DNA from: Bacteroidota bacterium
GTDB lineage: Bacteria > Bacteroidota > Bacteroidia > Bacteroidales > UBA12481
Reading direction: 5' to 3'
DNA: 7,749 nucleotides
NCBI GenBank assembly: GCA_030592205.1
Contig: JAUVKA010000181.1
Coordinates: 1-7,749 of the forward strand
Position 1 is the stretch's first letter; every line of letters begins with the position of its first letter. This document shows, one piece after another, positions 1 through 6,317 of the stretch. The position numbers and the translations under genes were made by a program. The notes below the pieces were generated by a model. It was not told the origin of the DNA and did not search any database. It saw only the letters and a list, made by a program, of their open reading frames with translations.

Positions 1-125
1 ACAATGACTTCAATAAAACTGATTTGAGGCTCATCCGGGTAATTCTCAATTTTCCTGCATTGCGACAGAAGAATTGCCGAAAGGATAATTAAAGAGCTTA
101 TTTTCCAGAGATTTTTCATCCCCAT
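1..125 (-). CDS. Putative lipoprotein, N-terminal part only (cut by window edge)
   Basis: This is the start of an exported protein of unknown function. Two in-frame ATGs are possible, at 125 and at 119 (M-G-M-K-N-L-W-K). I number from the ATG at 119, which gives a standard signal peptide. It has a short basic start (K2, K6), a hydrophobic core at residues 7-18 (I-S-S-L-I-I-L-S-A-I-L-L) and then L-S-Q-C with Cys21, a plausible lipidation site. Gln at -1 of the lipobox is atypical, since Gly, Ala or Ser is usual. The visible mature part reads C-R-K-I-E-N-Y-P-D-E-P-Q-I-S-F, which resembles the start of many short Bacteroidota lipoproteins, but I cannot name a family. By inference it sits in the envelope facing the periplasm or cell surface. 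It directly follows der and is in the same frame with no stop between them, so it is probably translated from the same mRNA. About 40 residues are visible; the rest lies outside the window. Confidence 0.7.
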   Translation of the reverse strand, partial: MGMKNLWKISSLIILSAILLSQCRKIENYPDEPQISFIEVI

Positions 126-128
126 TAT

Positions 129-1430
129 TTTTTTTCTGAAATATAACTGTAAGGGAACACCTTTAAAATCGAAAGTCTCCCTTATGCGGTTTTCAAGATA
201 GCGTTTGTACGGGTCTTTGATATATTGCGGCAGGTTGCAGAAAAAAGTAAATACCGGTGTTGGATTTGGAACCTGGTTGGCATATTTTATTCTTACAAAT
301 TTCCCTTTTACTGCCGGTGGAGGAACAGATGAGATTGCTTCCTGAACCAGGTCGTTTAGCTTAGAAGTAGGTACTTTTCTCTTAAGGTTTGCATACACTT
401 CAACAGCAGCTTCTATGGCCTTAAATATTCGTTGTTTTGTAAGGGCACTTGTGAAAACTATTGGGACATCGGTAAATGGAGCGATTCTATTATTTAGATC
501 AATAATAAAAGATTTTGTTGATTGATTATCTTTTTCAATCAAATCCCATTTATTTACCAGAATAACAACTCCCCTATGGTTTTTTTGTATGAGTCCGAAT
601 ATAGTGATATCCTGAGCTTTAATTCCATCCTCCGCATCGATCATAAGCAAGCAGACATCAGCCGATTCAATTGCCCTTACGGCTCTCATTGTGGAATAAA
701 ATTCAACATTCTCCTTTACTTTGGCTTTTTTTCGGAGTCCCGCAGTATCCATTAGGTAAAAATCAAGACCAAATTTAGAATAGCGTGAGGGGACAGTATC
801 ACGGGTTGTTCCGGAAATTGGAGTCACGATATTTCTATCTTCATCAAGCAAGGCGTTTACCAGGGAAGATTTGCCAACATTCGGACGCCCGACTATGGCA
901 AATCTTGGAATATCAGCTTCTGTTTCATCTGGTATATCTATGAAAGAGTCAACCAGGTCATCCAATAGTTCTCCGGTTCCACTTCCAGTGAGAGATGATA
1001 TTGGGTATAGATTTCCCAGACCAAGGGAATGAAAAACATGTGAATCAATGATGCGTTCGGCGTTATCAACTTTGTTCACAACTACTAAAACCGGTTTATT
1101 GGTTTTTCTAAGCAACTTGGCCATCGTATCATCCAGGTCGGTAAACCCGGCTTCAACATCAACCACTAAAAGAATGCTTTGTGCTTCGTCGAGGGCTAAC
1201 AGAACCTGCTTGCGGATTTCTGATTCAAAAATATCTTCCGAATTACTGATATAACCGCCGGTGTCAATTATCGAAAATTCCTTTCCGTTCCATACTGACT
1301 TTCCATAATGCCTGTCCCGGGTAACGCCGCTGGATTCATGAACAATCGCCTTACGCGATTCAGTTAATCGATTAAACAAAGTTGATTTTCCAACATTCGG
1401 CCGTCCTACAATGGCTACTATATTTCCCAT
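129..1430 (-). CDS. der: Ribosome-assembly GTPase Der (EngA), frame lacks its own stop
   Basis: Der is an essential cytoplasmic GTPase with two tandem G domains and a C-terminal KH-like domain; it acts in late assembly of the 50S ribosomal subunit. I translated the whole reverse strand from the ATG at 1430. Domain 1 has GRPNVGKS at residues 9-16, switch Thr37, DTGG at 56-59 and NKVD at 119-122. Domain 2 has GRPNVGKS at 181-188, DTAG at 228-231, NKWD at 293-296 and SAL at 328-330. The KH-like end includes P-P-P-A-V-K-G-K, V-R-I-K-Y-A-N-Q-V and a final L-Y-F-R-K-K at residues 429-434. That length and ending match normal Der. No stop codon follows, however: after K434 the frame continues as I-M-G-M-K-N into the lipoprotein, across eight As (128-135 on the plus strand). 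With seven As it would end at TAA. The two other 7-base A/T runs in the gene (580-586 and 726-732) are read in frame, so only this junction is abnormal. The gene lies 35 bp downstream of era. Confidence 0.95.
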
Positions 1431-1465
1431 TTCGATGTTTTCAATGTGTTAATAACAGGACAATA

Positions 1466-2344
1466 TTAATTATATCCGAATGATTTTAGCATTCCTGGTT
1501 TTTCACGCCAATCTTTCGATACTTTAACAAATATTTCCAGATGAACCTTAACTCCAAAAAAAGCTTCAAGCTCTTTACGGGCATCTATGCCTGTTTTTTT
1601 CAGGGCAGCTCCCTTCTTACCAATTAATATCCCTTTCTGTGAATCCCTTTCTACATGAATAATTGTCCTGATTCTGATAATATTCTCACTCCGCTCAAAT
1701 TTTTCAACCTCCGGCTCAACTGCGTAGGGTATCTCTTGCTGATAATTCATAAGAATTTTTTCCCGGATTATTTCCGTTACAAAGAAACGTTCAGATTTAT
1801 CCGTTAGTTGGTCTTTGTCGAAATAAGGAGGATTTTCAGGAAGAAGTTCCAGGATTCTGGAAAGTATATGATCTAAATTGAAATTATGCTGAGCAGATGC
1901 AGGAAAAATCTCTGCCTCCGGTAATAAATTCTTCCACCTGGCTATCAATTCCTCTACTTTATCCTGATTGCTTAGATCGATTTTATTTATGACAAGCAGA
2001 ACGGGGATTCCTGTTTTCCTGACCCTTTCAAGGAAATTCAAGTTTTTATCAACCTTTTCTACTACATCAGTAACATATAGAAGCACATCACCATCTACTA
2101 AAGCAGAACGGGAGAAACTGAGCATATGCTTTTGAAGATGATAATTAGGTTTGATTACACCTGGAGTGTCTGAGTAAACTATTTGGAAGTTCTCTCCATT
2201 GACTATACCCATTATTCTGTGTCTGGTAGTTTGAGATTTGGAGGTGATAATTGAAATTTTTTCCCCTACCAGAGCATTCATCAGAGTTGATTTACCAACA
2301 TTTGGGTTGCCTACGATATTTACGAATCCAGCTTTATGTGACAT
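1466..2344 (-). CDS. era: Ribosome-assembly GTPase Era
   Basis: Era is a GTPase that binds the 3' end of 16S rRNA and helps mature the 30S subunit; it acts in the cytoplasm and near the membrane. The 292-residue length is typical of the family. The GTPase motifs are complete: GNPNVGKS at residues 12-19 (P-loop), Q-T-T-R-H-R at 38-43 (switch I), DTPG at 59-62, NKID at 120-123 and SAQ at 150-152. The C-terminal KH RNA-binding domain carries the GILIGKKG loop at 238-245, followed by the usual L-K-K-T-G-I-D-A-R helix and a final K-D-W-R-E-K-P segment. The start M-S-H-K-A-G-F-V places the P-loop at the standard distance. It sits 34 bp after the pseudouridine synthase stop and 35 bp before der, all on the minus strand, so co-transcription is likely. 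The three gene products all act on rRNA or ribosome assembly. Nothing in the protein looks abnormal. Confidence 0.97.
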   Translation of the reverse strand: MSHKAGFVNIVGNPNVGKSTLMNALVGEKISIITSKSQTTRHRIMGIVNGENFQIVYSDTPGVIKPNYHLQKHMLSFSRSALVDGDVLLYVTDVVEKVDKNLNFLERVRKTGIPVLLVINKIDLSNQDKVEELIARWKNLLPEAEIFPASAQHNFNLDHILSRILELLPENPPYFDKDQLTDKSERFFVTEIIREKILMNYQQEIPYAVEPEVEKFERSENIIRIRTIIHVERDSQKGILIGKKGAALKKTGIDARKELEAFFGVKVHLEIFVKVSKDWREKPGMLKSFGYN

Positions 2345-2378
2345 TTTACAAAGCTATTAATTTTGGCCTTCTCCAGCC

Positions 2379-3137
2379 CTATTTATCAAATCGATACATT
2401 TTCAGAAAACTAACTTCCTTAGGACTCAGGTACCGATATTTTCCGCGTGGCAGGTTTTTTTTTGTGAGCCCTGCAAACATAACCCGATCAAGTCTGCTAA
2501 CATCATACCCCAGAAATTCAAAACTCCTTCTTATTATTCTATTTCGGCCACTATGAATTTCAACACCTAGTTCTTTACGGTTATTTATATCGAGTATGGA
2601 AATTTTGTCCATTCTAAATGATCCGTCTTCCAGCTCAATACCCTTAAGTAATTTGTCCAGATCTTCATCTTTAAGACCTTTGTTTAGCTTAACTTCATAT
2701 ACCTTTCTCACCTGATATCTGGGATGGGTTAATTTGCTTGTTAATTCCCCATCATTGGTAAGCAAAAGTATCCCGGTAGTATTTCTGTCGAGCCTGCCCA
2801 CAGGAAAAAATCTTTCATTTCTACTGGTTTTGATAATATCCAAAACCGTCAATCTGCCTTCCGGATCATCGGTAGTAGTTATTACATCCTTTGGTTTATT
2901 AAGTAGAAGATATACCTTTTTCTCACCCTGTATAAGCCGATTATCTACCATCACTTTATCATCCCTGAATACCTTCGTTCCCAGTTCTTTAACTAGTTTA
3001 TCATTCACCTTTACTCTTCCTGTTTGGATCAACTCATCTGCTTCTCTTCTGGAGCAGACACCGGAGGCAGCGATATATTTATTTAATCTTACTTTATCTT
3101 CTTGTTTATTGCTTTTTGAAACAGATTTCTTGTTCAT
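2379..3137 (-). CDS. rluB: rRNA pseudouridine synthase, RsuA/RluB family
   Basis: This enzyme converts a specific uridine in rRNA to pseudouridine. Family members include RluB, which modifies 23S rRNA at E. coli position U2605, and the 16S enzyme RsuA. The preferred start is the ATG at 3137, giving 252 residues (M-N-K-K-S-V-S-K). The frame stays open upstream to an ATG at 3260, but those 41 extra residues are I/F-rich, match nothing in the family and overlap the promoter region. An S4 RNA-binding domain spans about residues 16-50 (V-R-L-N-K-Y-I-A-A-S-G-V-C-S-R-R-E-A-D). The catalytic domain follows, with L-L-N-K-P at 78-82 and the signature G-R-L-D-R-N-T-T-G at 114-122, where Asp117 is the catalytic residue. 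Near the C-terminus, H-S-G-R-N-R-I-I-R-R-S-F is the usual conserved motif of the family. The target uridine cannot be read from sequence; RluB is favoured on general similarity and context. It is the first gene of the minus-strand cluster with era and der. Confidence 0.9.
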   Translation of the reverse strand: MNKKSVSKSNKQEDKVRLNKYIAASGVCSRREADELIQTGRVKVNDKLVKELGTKVFRDDKVMVDNRLIQGEKKVYLLLNKPKDVITTTDDPEGRLTVLDIIKTSRNERFFPVGRLDRNTTGILLLTNDGELTSKLTHPRYQVRKVYEVKLNKGLKDEDLDKLLKGIELEDGSFRMDKISILDINNRKELGVEIHSGRNRIIRRSFEFLGYDVSRLDRVMFAGLTKKNLPRGKYRYLSPKEVSFLKMYRFDK

Positions 3138-3275
3138 TATTTTTAATTGTTTGGATGCAAATTTCCGAATTTTTCGGCAAATGATTGCTATGTTCCGGTA
3201 AATCAATACAATTATATAATATTGATCATCTGGAAAAAATTGATGAATTTTGTCAATCACACAAAAATTTCAATC
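3138..3275. promoter_or_regulatory. Divergent intergenic promoter region (rluB / glmM)
   Basis: This 138-bp AT-rich gap lies between two divergent start codons and must hold the promoters for both the rRNA/GTPase cluster and the phosphohexomutase gene. On the minus strand, ATCATTTG (3188-3181) with a TTG 18 bases upstream is a weak match to the Bacteroidota TTTG / TAnnTTTG pattern. A small perfect inverted repeat, CCGAA-TTT-TTCGG, lies at 3165-3177 inside the presumed rluB leader; it is short and its role is unknown. Both strands happen to be free of stops for roughly 110 bases here, so automated start calls may run into this region from both sides. Confidence 0.55.
3222..3252 (+). promoter_or_regulatory. 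Possible promoter for glmM
   Basis: A TTG at 3222-3224 is followed, 20 bases later, by GAATTTTG at 3245-3252. This matches the Bacteroidota -33/-7 pattern (TTTG and TAnnTTTG) except for the first base of the -7 box. Transcription would begin roughly 15-20 bases before the ATG at 3276. The match is imperfect and such AT-rich boxes occur by chance, so this is only a candidate. Confidence 0.3.
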
Positions 3276-4670
3276 ATGAGCTTAATTGTATCAATTTCAG
3301 GAATCCGGGGTACCATAGGTGGAATACCAGGGCAGGGCTTAACTCCGGTTGATCTTGTTTCCTTCACTGCTGCTTATGGACAATGGTTGTCAGGGGAAGC
3401 AGCACCGGTGAATGGATCAAAATATACAGTTGTTGTGGGCAGGGATGCCAGGATATCCGGACCTATGGTCAGTTCTATTGTTTGCAATACCCTGAGTTTA
3501 TTTGGTATTAATATCATCGAACTTGGCCTTGCAACTACCCCAACTGTTGAAATGGCGGTAATTAAACTCAATGCTGATGGTGGAATTATTCTAACGGCCA
3601 GTCATAATCCAGGGAATTGGAATGCTCTGAAACTGCTGAATTCCAAAGGCGAGTTTTTGTCTGAAGAGAATGGAATAAGCTTATTGGACAAAGTGGAGAA
3701 GGCTCAATTTAGTTTTGCTGAAGTAGAGCAATTGGGTACATCTACCAAAAAAGATTTTCTCATTCCTCACATAGATTCCATTCTTGAGCTGCCATTGGTT
3801 AATGTATCGGCAATAAAGGCTGCAGGATTTAAGGTAGTTGTTGATGCTGTAAATTCAGTTGGAGGATTTGCAATTCCGGAACTACTCAAAGCACTTGGTG
3901 TAACGGAGATTTCATACTTGAACTGTGAGCCAAATGGTGAATTCGCGCATAGTCCTGAACCTCTTCCTGAAAATCTGAAGCAACTTTCCGATAGAGTAAT
4001 GCAATCAGGAGCAGATATAGGCATCGCTGTAGATCCTGATGTTGACCGCCTGGCGCTGGTTTGCGAGGACGGACAAATGTTTGGAGAAGAATACACTTTA
4101 GTGGCAGTGGCTGATTATGTGCTAAGTCACAGTTCTGGCAATACCGTATCAAATTTGTCCTCAAGCCGGGCCTTGAGAGATATTACCGTGAAACATGGTG
4201 GGAAATATTCAACAGCAGCAGTGGGAGAGGTCAATGTGGTGGAGAAAATGAAAGCCACATCAGCAATTATTGGAGGGGAAGGGAATGGAGGTGTGATTTA
4301 TCCAGAGTTGCATTATGGCAGGGATGCTTTGGTGGGAGTAGCTCTTTTTTTAAGCCATTTAGCGAATAAGAAAAAGAAAATGAGCGAATTAAGAAGGCAA
4401 TACCCTGATTATTTCATTTCGAAAAACAAGATTCAATTAACCCCTGAATATAAACCTGATGATATCCTTAAAGCCCTGACTGATGTATACAAAGATTTTA
4501 ATCCAAACCTGATAGATGGAGTAAAGATTGATTTTACAGATTCATGGGTTCATCTTCGTAAATCCAATACAGAACCCATTTTACGTATTTATGCTGAGGC
4601 CCGTTCATTAATTGAATCTGAGAATCTGGCGAAAAAAATGATCAGTGAAATACAAAAACTGATACAATAA
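3276..4670 (+). CDS. glmM: Phosphohexomutase, probably phosphoglucosamine mutase GlmM
   Basis: This is an alpha-D-phosphohexomutase, which moves phosphate between C6 and C1 of a sugar. The likely reaction is glucosamine-6-phosphate to glucosamine-1-phosphate, on the cytoplasmic route to UDP-GlcNAc, peptidoglycan and LPS. I chose the ATG at 3276 (M-S-L-I-V-S-I-S-G-I-R-G, 464 residues) because the S-G-I-R-G motif must lie at the N-terminus. An in-frame ATG at 3147 would add 43 residues unlike the family. All four active-site elements are present: the phosphoserine loop T-A-S-H-N-P at 107-112 (Ser109), the metal-binding loop D-P-D-V-D-R at 253-258, the sugar-binding loop G-G-E-G-N-G-G at 333-339 and the phosphate-binding loop R-K-S-N-T-E-P at 428-434. 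The sugar loop differs from the classical GEQSGH or GEMSGH, and the last loop has Asn where Gly is usual (RPSGTEP). I recall these variants from Bacteroidota GlmM-type enzymes, but phosphomannomutase or phosphoglucomutase activity cannot be excluded. It is divergent from rluB and appears to be a single-gene unit. Confidence 0.88.
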   Translation: MSLIVSISGIRGTIGGIPGQGLTPVDLVSFTAAYGQWLSGEAAPVNGSKYTVVVGRDARISGPMVSSIVCNTLSLFGINIIELGLATTPTVEMAVIKLNADGGIILTASHNPGNWNALKLLNSKGEFLSEENGISLLDKVEKAQFSFAEVEQLGTSTKKDFLIPHIDSILELPLVNVSAIKAAGFKVVVDAVNSVGGFAIPELLKALGVTEISYLNCEPNGEFAHSPEPLPENLKQLSDRVMQSGADIGIAVDPDVDRLALVCEDGQMFGEEYTLVAVADYVLSHSSGNTVSNLSSSRALRDITVKHGGKYSTAAVGEVNVVEKMKATSAIIGGEGNGGVIYPELHYGRDALVGVALFLSHLANKKKKMSELRRQYPDYFISKNKIQLTPEYKPDDILKALTDVYKDFNPNLIDGVKIDFTDSWVHLRKSNTEPILRIYAEARSLIESENLAKKMISEIQKLIQ

Positions 4671-4680
4671 TCTTATTGTA
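4663..4680 (+). repeat. Perfect AT-rich palindrome spanning the glmM stop codon
   Basis: TACAATAATCTTATTGTA is an 18-base perfect inverted repeat (8-bp arms, 2-base centre) that includes the TAA stop of glmM. As RNA it could fold into a weak A/U hairpin. No T-run follows it on the plus strand; instead a run of As lies a few bases downstream, so it is not a standard intrinsic terminator. It could be a weak 3'-end structure or chance in AT-rich DNA. Confidence 0.3.
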
Positions 4681-4854
4681 AGACCGTTAAAAAAAAAGAC
4701 ATAAAGGCTCGCAATACCCTATTTTCCAGCATTGTTAATATATGTTAAATATTACTAATAATCCTTTTTTCCTTTCAGGATACAGAGGCTTATTTTAAGT
4801 TTGTAGTTAGATTTTTCCGAACCGTCGGAGATATATTATTTATCAATACAGAAC
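4671..4854. other. 184-bp AT-rich intergenic region
   Basis: No gene or RNA is recognisable here. The left half is very AT-rich, with an A-run around 4688-4697 and a TTAATATATGTTAAATATTA stretch near 4736-4755. The right half holds the promoter candidate for the exporter operon and, in the presumed leader, a small inverted repeat CCGA-ACCG-TCGG at about 4818-4829. Confidence 0.5.
4773..4803 (+). promoter_or_regulatory. Bacteroidota-type promoter for the exporter operon
   Basis: TAAGTTTG at 4796-4803 is a perfect match to the TAnnTTTG -7 box recognised by the primary sigma factor of Bacteroidota. A TTTC at 4773-4776, 19 bases upstream, is a one-mismatch -33 box (TTTG). Transcription would start near 4808-4811, leaving a leader of about 45 bases before the ATG at 4855. 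Position, spacing and strand all suit the adaptor-permease pair. Confidence 0.55.
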
Positions 4855-6303
4855 ATGAAAAAAAGATGGATTTATGGGATTGCGATCCTGGTAATAACTG
4901 CGGCTATTATTATTTACAGTGCTTCAGGCGATGATTCCGCAGTTGAAGTAACTGCATTTGTTGAGCAAGGAGATTTTAACATAGTCGTAAGTACAACAGG
5001 GGAGTTGCAGGCTTTGAATTCTACTGATATTCGGGGGCCTGAAGGTCTAAGGGAGGTACGGGTACATAGCGTGAAGATTGTTGATTTGATCCCCGAGGGT
5101 TCGATCGTTAAAGCTGGCGACTATGTTGCTACACTTGACAGATCTGAGGCTACTCAGCGATTACAGAGCCAGGCAGATGAACTTATTACAGATGAGGCTG
5201 CCTATCGTCAGACTATTCTGGATACAACAATAACATTATTGGATTACAGGAATAAAATTAAAGATCTGGAGTATGGCCTTGAGGAAAAACAGATCATTCT
5301 TGACCAATCACAGTATGAACCTTCAGCTACTATCCGACAGGCAGAAATGAATCTGGATAAAGCAAAAAGGGCTTATGAGCAGGCATTGGCAAATTACAAA
5401 TTGAAAGAAGAACAGACAAAATCTCAAACCCGTAGAGCTGAAAACCGATTAAAGGAGGAATATAAGGAAAGAGAAGAATTAATGCGTGTACTGGATCAAT
5501 TTGTGATTTATGCCCCTCAGCCTGGTATGGTTATTTACAAAAAGGAATGGGGCGGAGCTAAAAGGAAAGTGGGCTCCAATATAAACGCCTGGGATCCCGT
5601 TGTTGCAACCTTGCCTGACCTGACAATCATGATATCAAGAACTTACATTAATGAAATTGATATCAGCAAGCTTGATGTAGGACAGGATGTCAGGGTAGGA
5701 GTTGATGCTTTTCCTGATAGTGAATATACCGGAAAAGTTATAGAAGTAGCCAATGTTGGGGAACAGTTGTCCTCGTCTGATGCCAAAGTATTTGAAGTGG
5801 TGGTGCAATTAAATGAAACAGACTCGATCCTCAGACCGGCTATGACAACAGTAAATGAGATATTGACAGGAATTTTTAAGGATGCTGTATTCATTCCACT
5901 CGAGTCGGTGCATAGTACAGATAGTATGTCCTATGTGCTTAAAGTCAAGGAAAAGGTAAGGCAGATTGTTGATCTTGGGCAGGCCAATGAGAACCATATC
6001 ATTGTTCTTGAAGGTCTTGACAATGGAGAGGAAGTTTTTTTGACTATTCCTGAGGGAAGTGAAGATTGGAAATATAGAGGTTGGGATATTTATGAAAAGG
6101 TCAAGGAACGAAGGATTAAAGAGGAGCTTAGGAAGAAGGAAGAAGGTGAAAAGCGTAGAAAGCAAATGGAAGAACAAAAGAAGCAACGTGATGCAATGAA
6201 AAAAATTGACATGAAGAATATTTCGGGGGAGCAGATTAAGCGCTTTCAAAACATGAGACAGAATAGTAACAATGGTCGCTCTTCCACAGCGAGCGTTAAA
6301 TAA
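4855..6303 (+). CDS. Periplasmic adaptor of an ABC exporter (HlyD/MacA type)
   Basis: This is a membrane-fusion (adaptor) protein that would link the inner-membrane ABC permease to an outer-membrane channel. One N-terminal membrane segment lies at about residues 5-22 (I-Y-G-I-A-I-L-V-I-T-A-A-I-I-I-Y) after M-K-K-R; there is no lipobox cysteine, so it is anchored by the helix. The first lipoyl half ends with E-G-S-I-V-K-A-G-D-Y-V-A-T-L-D at 81-95. A long charged alpha-helical hairpin follows at about 96-215. The second lipoyl half starts I-Y-A-P-Q-P-G-M-V at 218-226. A beta-barrel domain is at about 262-345 (D-V-G-Q-D-V-R-V-G-V-D-A-F-P) and a membrane-proximal domain runs to about 405. The last 68 residues (415-482) form a Lys/Arg/Glu-rich, proline-free tail that looks like a single helix or coiled coil, ending in a Ser/Asn-rich stretch. 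That tail is not a standard part of the family. The gene lies 14 bp before the permease. The substrate is unknown; MacA-like naming rests on architecture only. Confidence 0.9.
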   Translation: MKKRWIYGIAILVITAAIIIYSASGDDSAVEVTAFVEQGDFNIVVSTTGELQALNSTDIRGPEGLREVRVHSVKIVDLIPEGSIVKAGDYVATLDRSEATQRLQSQADELITDEAAYRQTILDTTITLLDYRNKIKDLEYGLEEKQIILDQSQYEPSATIRQAEMNLDKAKRAYEQALANYKLKEEQTKSQTRRAENRLKEEYKEREELMRVLDQFVIYAPQPGMVIYKKEWGGAKRKVGSNINAWDPVVATLPDLTIMISRTYINEIDISKLDVGQDVRVGVDAFPDSEYTGKVIEVANVGEQLSSSDAKVFEVVVQLNETDSILRPAMTTVNEILTGIFKDAVFIPLESVHSTDSMSYVLKVKEKVRQIVDLGQANENHIIVLEGLDNGEEVFLTIPEGSEDWKYRGWDIYEKVKERRIKEELRKKEEGEKRRKQMEEQKKQRDAMKKIDMKNISGEQIKRFQNMRQNSNNGRSSTASVK

Positions 6304-6317
6304 TAACAGTTTGATTC

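Noticed and set aside
580..732. Two 7-base T runs inside der (580-586, 726-732) as possible frameshift sites
   Set aside because: The reading frame passes through both with conserved Der sequence on each side, so they are normal coding sequence.
522..755. Plus-strand open frame of 77 codons inside der
   Set aside because: It is antisense to the second G domain of Der, which I translated in full with all motifs intact.
1431..1465. Separate promoter or structured RNA between era and der
   Set aside because: The 35-bp gap has no TAnnTTTG box at a useful distance and no stable inverted repeat; simple read-through from era is the better explanation.
3165..3177. CCGAA-TTT-TTCGG as an intrinsic terminator
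   Set aside because: The stem is only 5 bp, the Ts are in the loop rather than after the stem, and it lies in a divergent promoter region where no transcript is expected to end.
2734..3201. Plus-strand open frame of 155 codons opposite the pseudouridine synthase
   Set aside because: It is fully antisense to a gene with a complete catalytic motif; its translation is Ser/Leu-rich and shows no domain. It is a shadow of the real gene.
3886..4164. Minus-strand open frames inside the phosphohexomutase gene
   Set aside because: They are antisense to conserved active-site sequence and show no signal peptide, motif or plausible start context.
5809..6249. Minus-strand open frame of 146 codons opposite the end of the adaptor gene
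   Set aside because: It is antisense to the Lys/Glu-rich tail, whose A/G-rich codons read as Phe/Leu-rich on the other strand. This explains the apparent hydrophobic protein without a gene.
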